Origin: Marthasterias glacialis | Lineage: Eukaryota > Echinodermata > Asteroidea > Forcipulatida > Asteriidae | DNA length: 64,000 nucleotides | Direction: 5' to 3' | Assembly (NCBI GenBank): GCA_911728455.2 | Contig: OU452235.1 | Span: 10,216,634 to 10,280,633, forward strand | Shown: positions 46,311 to 56,694 of the stretch, one piece after another | How positions within the stretch are numbered: position 1 is the stretch's first letter | Layout: each line of letters starts with the position of its first letter | Program-made: the position numbers and the translations under genes | The notes under the pieces: generated by a model | The model's database searches: none | Told to the model about the DNA's origin: nothing | The model's input: the letters and a program-made list of their open reading frames with translations, nothing else

Positions 46311-47225
46311 TTATTTTAAATACCTCATAAAAATGATACTCAAGAAGAAGAAGAGGAAAACTTAATTAAACAGACAAAACATTTTGTCTTAGAAAGTGGT
46401 TATAAAGGGCTGTAAATGCACCTTAGAGCTTGTATTGTGTACATGTAGAGCAAAATGTTCAAATGACCCCGAGTTTTGGGTTTGCGCTACATGCTTGCCA
46501 ACTAAAAACAAATTTTCCTCTTTTTTTCATGACCCGCTCACATGCCTGAATAAGTAGGGCCTACTAAATGGAAAAACTTATGCCAAACGATCCCACCAAC
46601 TAAAAAAGGTGAAGGAAGATCGAAAATTTGGTGTTCGGCAAAAAAATGTGTCAATAATCCTTGCAAAATTTACACACGGGGAAGGGCGCCATCACGCGGT
46701 TGGTACATGTAGGTATGAAGGCATTACGTCTGCTACCGGCAAAATGGCACAAGTGTCCTATCTTGTGTTTCTAGTATCTTTGCTTAAGCTGCCTGAAGAT
46801 CACACAACATGATCATACCCATTTTCCCCATTGTCATTGATCTCCATTTATAATTCATTGGAAATAGTGATCCGTATTTGTTGGGACGAGGTTGCCACAC
46901 AACTACATTTTAGTCCGTGTTTGGATCACCTATCAATAATGGAACCCCCCAACTCCACACATTATGTGCTGTGTAAGCTGGCCATGTGACTGCTTTTGAT
47001 AGGAGTGGTGTGTGTGTTATTCCCAGTGTACACAAACAACTACACGTTTGCCCGCTTTGTCTGTGTACTTGGATTGAAACATCGATGGTGATTTCGCATA
47101 GAAATTCTCTTAAAAATGTATTACCCGAATCTGAAAATGAAATTACATGTAAGAACATGGACATCCATACAGAGGTTGTTTTTAGATAAGTATGGCCAAA
47201 TTCTCTGATTAGTTTGATCGACAGA
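46311..47225. other. Intron stretch, no gene seen
   Basis: Open frames at 46609-46812 and 46910-47189 (both strands) have no recognisable domains. No repeat recognised. Confidence 0.4.
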
Positions 47226-47575
47226 AGGGGAAAAATACCGTATCTGGCTGCCCTTAATTTAGAGAGATAATTATTATATCCTTACACGTCTAGAAAGGTT
47301 GACAGAATAGAGAGGAACAGGCACTACAAATGGCTAGAAATCATGAAAATCACGCTAAACCCCATTTTAGTACGTTTGGGCATGAATGCACGAAAGTTCC
47401 AGCTGGCGATGAAATGTCCGCTTGATTTTTATTTTTTTAAGGTCAGTAATTACTGTTTTTGCTACCAATTCCTTGAGCATGTTGAGAGGAACATTTAAAA
47501 AAGGGAAATAAAGCCCAACATCCATTAAAAAGTCTAAAAAATCCCTTAAAAAGTGGCAGCCGGATTTATAAACTA
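47226..47575 (-). mobile_element. TIR element copy (inverted relative to 30722-31138)
   Basis: One end reads GGGGAAAAATACCGTATCTG then GCTGCCC, the other is the inverse (GGCAGCCGGATTTATA). The interior matches 30740-30950 on the opposite strand (GTCAGTAATTACTGTTTTTG, CCATTAAAAAGTCTAAAAAA). No coding capacity. Confidence 0.75.
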
Positions 47576-48430
47576 TTCCTGCCTGTGAAATTGAGGGTGC
47601 CATTGGCCTGAATTGACAACGCACCACAGCAAACTCAGTAGACCTTCCGTGGTCTTACCGTATGTTGATGTTCAATTTATACAGCCATAGATAGTTTGAT
47701 ACTCCACAGGGCAACAGAACTGACACAGACTGAGAATCAAAGTCACTAGTTGAATTTATTTTTAAATTTACACTACTTTGCGGGCGGTGGGCATTAGAGA
47801 GGAAAATTAAAATTGTTCAATTGAAAAGCATTACCAGACTTGTCAAGTTGTAAGGTGATTTTGCTATTGCAGTCCATTTAAATTCGAGTCCTGGCTGCTA
47901 TGCCCAGCTGTCTGGCTCCAAGTGAACATATCCATTAAATCATCAAACTACTAAATTTTCAAAAAAAGTCTAGTTGCACTGTTGTGCATCATACAGAAAT
48001 AGTTTGTAAGTTTTTTCACCACAACCTGACAACAGTGCCTGAAAATGAGCTAAATAAAATAGCATCACAGAAAGTTACTCAGTGAAATAATGGTCTTAGG
48101 AAGCCTATGCCCTTACAGTTACTGGTACATAAGCTGCCCCGACCCGTTAACTCCTCGGCGGTGCTACTCTTTTTGGAAATTCAATGTTGGCAGCTCTGTG
48201 TTTGTACCAAGTTTGATTAAGATCCAAGTTTGGAAAGGGACCAAAGAGCCGCGGAGAAAAAATGTACAAAAGTATTAGGGACATAATAAAAGAAGAAAAA
48301 ACTACACATTGAAAGTTTTTGGACGAACTATGGTGTTCGGTCGAATGTAAAGTGATGACGTAATTTAAAATGAGGTTGTTATTGTGTACAAAGTGATTGA
48401 TGCCTTTATGCTCCGCTGTACAATGGTGCA
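47576..48430. other. Intron stretch, no gene seen
   Basis: Nothing recognised apart from a short GAGCCGCGGAGAAAAAATG block (48246) that looks repeat-derived. An ATTCGAGTCCTGGCTG word at 47882 resembles a tRNA B box, but no tRNA fold surrounds it. Confidence 0.35.
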
Positions 48431-48439
48431 AAAGATTGA

Positions 48440-48900
48440 AATTTTGCTATTGCTGATCTTTACGTATGAATTTTTAGGAAACTAAACCTCAACTTCTGAT
48501 TTTGACTGGAAGTAAAGGTCACACTCTGTGTAACACTTGAGATTAGTTCAAGTTTTCAGAAGATGAATCAATCATCATTGTTCCATCATTGCACTTCTTC
48601 AGATATGAGTTTTTGAAAAATTATACATGAACTTCCAATTTTCAACCAAAAGTAAAGGTCAAACTGGGTCACACATTTTGTAAGATTCATAGAATGGTTA
48701 AAGTGCTTTCAGATGATATAATGATTAGTTATACTCTTTTTGGAAAATAAGATATGAAATTTTTTAATTTTGAAGCATCAACTTCCCATTTTGACCAGAT
48801 GTACATTGTAAAGGTCAAATGGGGTCACATTTTGTGGTAGAGGTGTGCAAATACTTGAAGAGCTTTCGTACGGTGCAAAGATCTTGTGTGTAACTTTTAC
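48440..48900. repeat. Degenerate 140-150 bp tandem repeat, three units
   Basis: Units start with AACTTC(C/T)..TTT and contain AAGTAAAGGTCA..C and GGGTCACA...TGTG, at 48491, 48630 and 48780. A fourth, detached copy lies at 52065-52140 (ACTTCCATTTTCGACCGGAA then GTCAAGGTCAATTGGGGTCA). Confidence 0.7.
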
Positions 48901-48950
48901 GTTTTGTTCAGATATGAATTTTTGAAATATTAAAGGTTGATTCAATGTAA

Positions 48951-48984
48951 TGACGTCTTCGATGACGTCTTCGATGACGTCATC
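48951..48984. repeat. Short tandem GATGACGTC repeat
   Basis: GACGTCTTCGAT is repeated twice and ends in GACGTCATCG, giving three TGACGTC words in 34 bp. These resemble CREB/ATF half-sites, but the repeat structure explains them. Confidence 0.8.
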
Positions 48985-49078
48985 GTCCCGAAAAAGTTGC
49001 AGTTTCATCTGCACATTAAGGTCTAAGGTAATAGTAAGTTTCAAGTCTGTACCATGTTTAGTTAATGAACTATGAATT

Positions 49079-49245
49079 TATTAGCTGTTCCGACAGCAGT
49101 CGAAACAGGTTTTGTTTTCGTCAAGATTTTTATTGTTTTTATTGTTATTAGCTGTACTGACACAGCAGTCGGAACAGGTTTGTTTTCGTCAAGATTTTTA
49201 TTGTTTTTATTAATAGCTGTTCCGACTTGGCGGTCGGAACAGGTA
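49079..49245. repeat. 64-67 bp tandem repeat, each unit with a small hairpin
   Basis: Three units start with AGCTGT(T/A)C(C/T)GAC at 49083, 49150 and 49214, followed by GTTTTCGTCAAGATTTTTAT then TG in the first two. Each unit begins with a CTGTTCCGAC...GTCGGAACAG dyad of about 24 bp. Confidence 0.88.
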
Positions 49246-49299
49246 TTCTTTTCATCGCAAAGTCTTAATATACTTTCTGTCAAAACCGTAATTGCATTT

Positions 49300-50350
49300 G
49301 TACATGAATTTTGTTAGCTCCAAAAGTCCAACTTAAAAATAAGAAAACAATTTAGACCATATCATATGAAAGCTTAGGGTGTGAAGTTGTTGTTAAATGT
49401 AATTAACTTTTAAATTAATTAATATGTTGACATAATTATAATTTTTAATTAGCCAATCTTCAGACCGCCATATCTCAAAAAGTACACATCCGGTCATCAC
49501 CATTTCTTCACTTATAAAGGTGTGGGACACTTTAGATTTGTTTACTGGCCTCAAAAAGGGGACGACGTCACATCAACATCACTTATTATGCCTAACTGTA
49601 CGTGTTCAAAACAAATGGAAAACAAAAGTAGATTTGTTAAAAGTCCTTACCTTGTGCAATCCGTGTTATTGAGTGTGTTTGTACACCAGACATAGACTAT
49701 CAACAGTCAAAGACTTAGAGCAAGTTTATTCAATCTCTACTAGCCTATAGGAGAGCTCAATTTTCAGCAAAAAATTACCTTGGAAATGAAGGCTCGAGTT
49801 GGAGTGACCGAAGCTTTTTCTCTACGTTATCATGGTTATTGCAATGGGGATTGTTCGGTTTCTGAGCAATAACACGAAGACTTCCGTGCACTTGAGTAGT
49901 GCCATTTTGAAGTTTTTTTCGCTTTACGATGTGTTTTCACACTACACAAAGTGCCTCCGTTTTCTTTCTGAAACTTATCAGAGAAGGCAAACTTGTGTGA
50001 AACATTAAAACTTATTTCTTGACTTATCCATTTGGCGACCGTGCACGGATGATACACACATGCCGGAGATTTGGAAGTTTACATGGCGTACACATTTTGT
50101 GAATGAAAATCGAAATGGAGTAATGTATGCGTTTTGTGTTGAATCATTGAAGGATGTAGTGTTAAGTGTGATTAAAGAAACTTCACAATCTTTATCAACA
50201 ATCCTGAGGTCAGAAGTCAAATAATCGTAAATTTAATATTTACAAATATTTAAATTCTGTTTCCTTTGTTTTTAGTCATTTCATTCGCCCCAAAACATTC
50301 ACTTTTCTTACTAAAAATACCAGCGTTTTAGCATGTACTTAAATTTATTT
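49300..50350. other. Intron stretch, no gene seen
   Basis: AT-rich. The sequence CATATCTCAAAAAGTACACATCC at 49470 resembles the start of the 135-bp units at 51020-51560 and may be a stray unit. Open frames at 49836-50220 on the minus strand have no recognisable domain. Confidence 0.4.
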
Positions 50351-50354
50351 CACT

Positions 50355-51010
50355 CATTCAGAATCATTTTGCTTAAACAGAATAATTTCAGTTGCTCGTT
50401 AATGTTTTGCTTACTCGGAATCATTTCAGTTACTTCCTTGAAATCATTTTGCAAACTCGGAATCATTTCGCTATCTCAGAAGCATTAAGCACTTTGCTAA
50501 CTCGACGTAAGCATTTTTGTTATTGTTGTAATCAGTTCGGTTACTGGAATATAAATATAAATTATGTTTACTCCTCTTCATTTCGCTTACTCGAAATAAT
50601 TTTGCTTACCCCAAATCATTTCGCTTTACTCATGATACTCAAGACAAGTAAAATACTCAGAAAAACAAAGCACAGTGATAAAAAAATTGGTGGGAAATGA
50701 TGAGAGGGGTAACTTTTGTATTGCATAAATCATTGTAAATCACTTGTCGATGTTTCAGGACCTTCTATCATGTCTATCATTGTGGTGGGTTGAATTTGTA
50801 CTTATGACAAAGACGTTTAATTGGAATCATTTCAGTTGTTTGAATCAATTCCCTTACTCAAATACACTATTTATGCTTATTCCACTTCATTTTGCTTATT
50901 CAAAAATATTTTTATTTATTTACATGTATGCTAAGTCATTTCGCTTTACTTATGATCATTTCGCTTACTCGAAATTATTTAGCTTACTCAAAATCATTTC
51001 AGTTATTGGA
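50355..51010. repeat. Degenerate 17-19 bp minisatellite, AATCATTTCGCTTACTCG
   Basis: Variants of AATCATTTCGCTTACTCG recur many times in 50355-50640 (for example 50461, 50580-50635) and again in 50820-51010 (for example 50934-50960), separated by an unrelated 180-bp stretch. The CG and TTACTC parts are the best kept. The irregular spacing shows it is old. Confidence 0.75.
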
Positions 51011-51019
51011 AAGCAATCC

Positions 51020-51560
51020 CTTTACGTCAATCTATTTAGCACCATATCTCAAGAAGTATACATGTACATGTACACCCGATTCTTAAACTTTTTGCAGTAA
51101 TAGACTCCGTGGGCATTAAGAAAAGCATCAATTTACCTTGACTTCCGGGTCAACTGGAAGTTGGACCATACATGTATCTCAACAAGTAACCACCTGATTT
51201 TCAAACTTTTTAAAGTTACTGATTCTTTGGGCATTGGAGGTTAGCTTTGGGATACCGTCACCCCCATGTTGACCTTTACTTCCGGGTCAACCAGTAGCGG
51301 GACTGTATCTTAAAACCTACACAGCTGATTTGCAATTTCTTTTCAGTGAGAGATTCTTTGGGTTGAAGATTAGGCTTGGGTTACCGTAATTGCATGTTGA
51401 CCTTTACTTCCGGGTCAACCGGAAGTGGGACTATGTCTCAAGAAGTACACACCCGATGTTCAATTTCTTTTCAGTTATACATGTAGACTTCTTGGGCATT
51501 GAACATTAGCCTTGGGATACTGTGACCCATGTTGGCCTTAACTTTAGGGTCAACCGACGG
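51020..51560. repeat. 128-137 bp tandem repeat, four units
   Basis: Units carry ATCTCAA.AAGTA.ACACC.GAT, then CTTTGGGCATT, then ACTTCCGGGTCAAC.GGAAGT. The ACTTCCGGGTCAAC block falls at 51141, 51278 and 51406, with a degenerate copy near 51541. ACTTCCGGGTCAACCGGAAG is itself a near-palindrome. Confidence 0.88.
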
Positions 51561-52680
51561 GAAGCTAAATCTCAAGAAATAAAAATCAAGTAGCTAAATG
51601 TTAATGCAATGGTTTTTGCCGGTGTTGCGAACCTATACTGGTTTTTGAGGGGAAACTGCAAACATGAACGCGGCGGGGTAGCGCTACTTTTTGTAGCGTT
51701 TTAAACTTGATATTGTGTTCTCAGATGTCAGTTTGGCTTTCAATAACTAGTTATTAGGACGTCTCATATGCCCTCTATCGGTAGATCTTTATCTACATTG
51801 AAACGTGTAGAATCTTTTCATTTTGGGGTTTTCGTTCAAAGGCATCGCTTAGGAATAAAAGTTATACCACCTTGTAAATAACAAAAAAATCATAGTATGC
51901 ATGGCAAACATGTTTTCGTCATCGTGACGTCATCAGGTATCAAGTCACATTAATTCAAGGTTTAATAGTGAAAAAATCATATCTTGGTTGAAGGTCTTTC
52001 AGAAAGTAATGATTATGTACCCTGTTTTGTTATTGTGATATAAATTTGTTTAAAAATGAAATTTCAACTTCCATTTTCGACCGGAAGTCAAGGTCAATTG
52101 GGGTCACACACTGTGTAAGATGTGTAGAGGCAGCTTCTTTAAAAGATTCGAAAGCCCGAAATTCAGACCCCGATATTTCCATCAGTAAAAGTTGAATAGT
52201 TTATTTATACAGTGTAATACTACGAGGTACTTGAAAAATTATTAAACACAATTATTGACCACCAATGCCTTTCAACTAAATAAAGGTGGAAGATTTAGAG
52301 TCAAGAACGTCAGCATTTTTGACGGACTTCAACAACCTGCTAGATTAATAACATATTATGATGACTAAATTGTCATCTTTGCAGGGGTACAATTTTTTAA
52401 TTAGCATGCGCTGGTAGTAGGGGCTATTGACAAATACATTACAGCAAGGGGAAAACAAAACTTGACATTTGACCAACAAAAATGAATAAATAAACTCGCG
52501 AAGTCTCAAACGTCTGTTTTTTCCGTAAAAAATGTCAACAATAAGAAACATGTGAATAAGCAAAAATTTTAAACGTTCCATTGAATCTAAAAAAATATTG
52601 TATAAACACACATAAATAAGGATTACTTTGAAGCAATGATGACTGCAATAGCTGGTCAACAATTAAAAGAATTTGCATTT
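51561..52680. other. Intron stretch with one stray repeat unit
   Basis: No gene seen. 52065-52140 is a single unit of the repeat at 48440-48900. GTGACGTCATCAGG at 51925 resembles the borders of the 41040-42190 duplication. Confidence 0.4.
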
Positions 52681-52689
52681 CAAATTTCC

Positions 52690-52932
52690 AGCATTGTCTT
52701 TTTTTTATTTTCCGTCCACGTGACTGCCACTTATGTGGCTCTTATTTTTGTGGCTCTTTATGTAAACTCAATTAATGTTTTTATATAATGTTTTTATAAT
52801 AATTTTTGTTTAGTGACATTTTATAAGCCCTGTCATTGTTTTTAATACGGAGCTGTCTAACCAAATGTTATTGCCTATTAAGGATAAATAAATATTTTGA
52901 ATGGAATTGAATTTAATTGAATTGAATAAGTG
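52690..52932 (+). mobile_element. 3' tail of a non-LTR retrotransposon
   Basis: A T-rich 3' untranslated-like stretch ends in TTGCCTATTAAGGATAAATA then AATATTTTGAATGG and a degenerate (TTGAAT)n tail (52897-52932). Ending in a short simple repeat after AATAAA-like words is typical of CR1-type elements, which are strongly 5'-truncated. No coding part remains. Confidence 0.6.
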
Positions 52933-53432
52933 GTGTAGGGCCATCTCGACTCAAAAACCATCTCGCCTCAAAGCTGCAGTGTTTCTTCAAAAAAAAAAAA
53001 AATTTGACCTTTGAATAAAAGATGAGACAAGTCCGAAAAGAAAACAGCAAATTAATGTAACGAATTACTGTACTTTTAAAGCAGATTTGTGGATTCGAAG
53101 GTGGTAAAATGTTCTGTTTTTGACCAGTTAACTAGATTGATAAGTTTGAAAACAAATTTGAAGAGAAAATATGCAGCATAATAAATAAAGTTTAATGTAG
53201 CGATCAAATTAAATTGCTTAATAGTTTGTTGTCATCATTGTACATGTATGCCTATGCCTACTTCAAAATTATTAGCCTCATTTCAGTATAGGTTTCAATT
53301 TGAAATTAAACCCATCTCAGTCTATTGTAAACAATTCTGGGGGGGGGGGTGAGTGGAAGCATAAATTTGCAGACTGACATTACCAACGAAAGTAAAAGTG
53401 CATTGATATTGGACTTGGTACAAATCCCCTAC
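52933..53432. other. Intron stretch with homopolymers
   Basis: No gene seen. Contains a 13-A tract near 52989 and a 10-G tract at 53340-53349. Confidence 0.4.
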
Positions 53433-53596
53433 TGTTGGAGTTTATAGGGGTGGTCCGGAGGCGAATCCCCTGGACGCTCTACGGCGATAGTGTTTTCAGA
53501 GTGTAGGTTTCCGCACGTTGCCGAGATTATTAAATTTAACCCTAACTCCCTGGAGTGATTTACTAGGATCCTTCCCCACTCTAACAAATTCCAACA
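53433..53596. mobile_element. Possible small element with TGTTGGA...TCCAACA ends
   Basis: TGTTGGAGTTTATAGGGGTG on the left resembles the inverse of the right end (TGTTGGAATTTGTTAGAGTG). The 164-bp stretch begins TG and ends CA like an LTR, but no target duplication or second copy is seen. Confidence 0.35.
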
Positions 53597-54549
53597 CCAT
53601 ATGGCAACTCAACACCCAAACTGTGGTATTCTGATTATGGTGGTACATGTATGCCTGAACCCATAAAGTATTATAATCAGTTTACTCATGCAGTGCCCAA
53701 TCCAATACAGTCCAACAAAACCCCGTTAGAATTTAATGGAATAGGGGGCTGTTTGGGTTAATACATGTAATTCGCAGTTTGACTTCTCACACTACAAGGA
53801 TTAAACTGAAGTTTTCAGTCGGCAAATATCTAGGCCTGCCGAATGGATGTTCAGCCCAAGCCCTTACTTGGGTAAGTTTGGTGCTCAATTTGCTGACTGT
53901 GGCTCTAAATGCCGACTTTGGAAAAATATTGGGGGTGTTACAGCCTCCTCCCCCCACACCCCCGCCCGGTTGCTACGCCGCTGAGCAGATGTTCGATTTC
54001 ATTACAGATAGCAATTCACTTTAGAAATGTTTTATTCATTTACTAACCTACATGATTTGTGGATTTGTGTTTTCAGAAAGGACATCAGGGTGCAGCGGCA
54101 ACCTACATGTATCTGCATGACAGTACATTGTATGATACACAAATATGGCATGGTGTGTAGCTCAGCATTTTGTCATTTAAACACTCAAACTGCATGAGAG
54201 TTAAGACTAAACTTAGTCGCATCCCTTGCATAACATCCCCACACCCATGGGAAATGCATCGCTCTTGGAGCTTGTAAATCTTCCCAACACAGTTTATCTG
54301 CCCCACCACAGTTCAGCACTCTGTGGCACTCTGACAGTGAAGTCTTGTTGCATGTCTTTTTGTTATCTACATATAGAGCAGAGTGCAAATGAATTATTGC
54401 ACAAAATGTTTGAAAACCTTGGCTTAAATTGACTGATGTGTTTTAACCAGTAGCTGACGGATGGCATGTATCCATTTGCAAATGTTTCCCCTGCCTGGAA
54501 ACCTTGTAAAGACATCATTGTGTAAAATCGGAATACCAGAACAAAGGTC
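53597..54549. other. Intron stretch, no gene seen
   Basis: Includes a C-rich block CTCCCCCCACACCCCCGCCC (about 53949-53969) of the kind found at element ends. Open frames around 54103-54635 on the minus strand are overlapping and lack recognisable domains. Confidence 0.4.
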
Positions 54550-54679
54550 GCCTGGACGCGTATTTTTTTTTCCCAGGACGAACGTGGGCAATTTACATAA
54601 ATGGGCGTGCGTAAATCCCAAATACCCCCGTACATGCGTACTTGGACCTAGTACATGTAGTTTTGAGTTGTTCATGTAC

Positions 54680-54735
54680 ACTGTACATGTACATGTATGT
54701 ATATGTACATGTACATGTACATGTACATGTACTAC
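54680..54735. repeat. TACATG microsatellite in the left arm
   Basis: About eight GTACAT units with one TATGTATA interruption. Confidence 0.9.
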
Positions 54736-55344
54736 GAGAAATGCATGTTGACTCGGTCTCCGTAGCACAGCTTAGTTTTACCATCTGAGCCTTTTGGGTT
54801 ATGGTGTATCTTATGCGTGCTTGGACTTAAATACATTAGTTGTGAGTTGATAGCGCTATATTCACGGATCTTAAACAATCGCGGACAAAGTAAACAAAGA
54901 AACATACAAAGCCCCTAAACAAAACGATTCTACATCATCAGGTACAAGATGACACCAACAAAATCGTATTTTTCCACATGATTTTGAAAACACCCCTAAG
55001 ATCACAATGAGACAGTGGAGTACTTTAGGAATGGCCATTAGCCTTGATGGTGTAACGATGTCTACACAAGAGGGGTTGTGGGTGATGATTATGGGCAACA
55101 TACAAATACTCGAGGGTAGACTGTGCATTACAAAAAAATAGTCACTAGAAGGACCTTGGGCTAGCATGGTGGTTTGAATGGGATAAGTCTGAATGGGGAC
55201 CAGCTGTTCCATTGCTTTGTACAATATTATTGTATTTGTGAGGCACCCAAACTAACCAAAATGTAATGTTTTACTGCAGTGTACTTTTTGAGTCGTTTCA
55301 TCCTATGCTGTATTTACATGTATGTTTCTTCTATAGTATCAATC

Positions 55345-55382
55345 GCCCCCCCCCCCAAAAAAAAAAAAAAAACAAAAAAAAA
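55345..55382. repeat. C-run followed by A-run
   Basis: Twelve C then about 16 A, a C and more A. Low-complexity tract inside the 1.48-kb element. Confidence 0.9.
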
Positions 55383-56048
55383 CTGTTAAAGAAATGCTTA
55401 ATACTTATAAATTTGTATCAATACTTTTAAATTTGTATCTACATTTTGTTATCTATCTGTATCTGTCTGTCGGTCGGTCTGGGCTTACGAGAGCGCAGCA
55501 TACTACAGTAACTGTGGGTTTTTCTTTACATTGTGGGGTGATGCTCACAATGTTTATTTATCTATTTATTTTGATGTATAACAAAAGATTAAAGACAAGG
55601 GACATGGATGTATTTATCTATAAAATAAGTCTCACTGCCAAAATAAAAATAAGCTTTCCTCAAATAAAGTGAAGAATTGTCAAAATAAATTGCAGTATGT
55701 TCATAACGATCGTAACAAGTGGGGAACCAATACAAATCGTTAGCAGATCTACCACAAACAGAAGTTTGAAGTGGGTGATGAATTAAATATCGTTTTTTAG
55801 CTTACATGTTTCTAGGATAAGATACACCATAAACCAAAAGGCTCCGATGGTAACACTAAATTCAAGCTGTGCTACGGAGACCGAGTCAACATGCATTGTT
55901 GTCCTCGTAGTACATGTATGAACAACAACTCAAAACTACATGTATTAGGTCCAAGTACGCATGTGCGAGGGTATTTGGGGTTTACACACGCCCACTTTAT
56001 GTTAATTGCCCACGTTCGTCCTGGAAAAAAAAAATACGCCGCCTGGAC

Positions 56049-56558
56049 ACTCCACTGCTGAGCATGCACAGACCACACACAGGCAGTCTAATGCTGTGTT
56101 TCACCCATGCAAAGACAATGATCTTGAATATTTTGCCATTTTCTAGCTATTGAGTGGTGTTATTTGTGTTATCCTGATTCCAGACCTTTGTCCTTTTGTT
56201 CCAAGAAGAGGATTATGAGACATTGAGAGGCTTCCATCATTGTTTATTCATTGTATTTCGGCTCAATGGAGGTAAGTCAGAGTGAAACGAGAATCCAGCC
56301 ATGGTTCTGGGTTTAGTACATGTACCAATCCTATGACGTAAGTAACGGCCAATGTTTTGCAATTCACGGTTCATGATTTTGACATTTTCTTGGTAGAGAA
56401 AACAAAACGCACGATGCCAGCGGTACTCTCAAAGAAAAATGATTCCGGTAATTTCGACAAAATAATCCCACCAAGGTGACAGACAAAAATTAAAGAATCC
56501 TGTCGGCAACTGGTTAACTTACGAAAATTGTTTATACATTTGATTACTGATTTTTCAG
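56049..56558. other. End of the large intron, no other feature
   Basis: Holds nothing recognised other than the branch/pyrimidine region and acceptor TGATTACTGATTTTTCAG (56541-56558) of the next exon. Confidence 0.5.
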
Positions 56559-56694
56559 GAAGAAGTTGAAGCTTATGGGGGTTTTGCACTTTTGGATCCT
56601 GACAATGTTGATCTGGACAAGTACCCTTCTTTTGCTGATGTGGACTGGACATATGCTAATGTTACTGCTGGTGATTGCCTCTACCTCCCCTATG
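56559..56694 (+). CDS. Cupin_8/JmjC gene, second coding exon
   Basis: Acceptor TTTTTCAG ends at 56558 and donor TATG/GTAAGT starts at 56695. The 136-nt exon continues the first exon in phase 0 and leaves in phase 1. It encodes EEVEAYGGFALLDPDNVDLD then KYPSFADV, ANVTAGDCLYLPYG (residues 215-260). The LDP.....D..KYP and AGD.LYLP blocks are typical of cupin_8 hydroxylases such as JMJD7, where the next residues carry the WxHxV histidine that completes the iron site. That part is absent here and must lie in a later exon; I found no candidate up to 64000. Confidence 0.85.

Larger units (their letters stand above)
54558..56040. mobile_element. 1.48-kb element with about 265-bp terminal inverted repeats and 8-bp target duplication
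   Basis: The left arm (54558-54822) and right arm (about 55815-56040) are inverse copies: GCGTATTTTTTTTT, CCAGGACGAACGTGGGCAAT, GTACTTGGACCTAGTACATG and GAGCCTTTTGG..TATGGTG all return inverted on the right. The element is flanked by GCCTGGAC on both sides (54550-54557 and 56041-56048), an 8-bp direct repeat. Eight-bp duplications are typical of hAT and P elements. The interior (54823-55814) holds only a 117-codon minus-strand frame (54871-55224) without a recognised domain, so it is non-autonomous. The left arm contains a TACATG microsatellite (54680-54735) that has largely collapsed in the right arm. Confidence 0.88.
39757..56558 (+). other. 16.8-kb intron of the cupin_8/JmjC gene
   Basis: Bounded by GTAAGG at 39757 and TTTTTCAG at 56551-56558. 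The two exons join in phase 0, and the joined protein runs from the ...HIPIAK end of the first exon straight into EEVEAYGG, which matches the spacing usual in this family, so no coding exon seems to be missing between them. The intron contains the repeats and elements listed separately below, in both orientations, and possibly one small exon of another gene at 42725. Confidence 0.75.

Noticed and set aside
46609..46812. 67-codon frame
   Set aside because: No domain, and it lies in intron DNA between repeats.
47870..47905. B-box-like ATTCGAGTCC
   Set aside because: Surrounding sequence does not fold as a tRNA and lacks an A box.
48951..48984. Cluster of CREB-like TGACGTCA sites as an enhancer
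   Set aside because: The cluster is a 12-bp tandem repeat, which explains the repeated word without regulation.
53433..53596. Solo LTR
   Set aside because: TG...CA ends are present, but there is no target duplication, no polyadenylation signal and no second copy; kept only as a weak small-element call.
54871..55224. 117-codon minus-strand frame as a transposase of the 1.48-kb element
   Set aside because: Too short for a transposase and without a DDE-type pattern or zinc finger.
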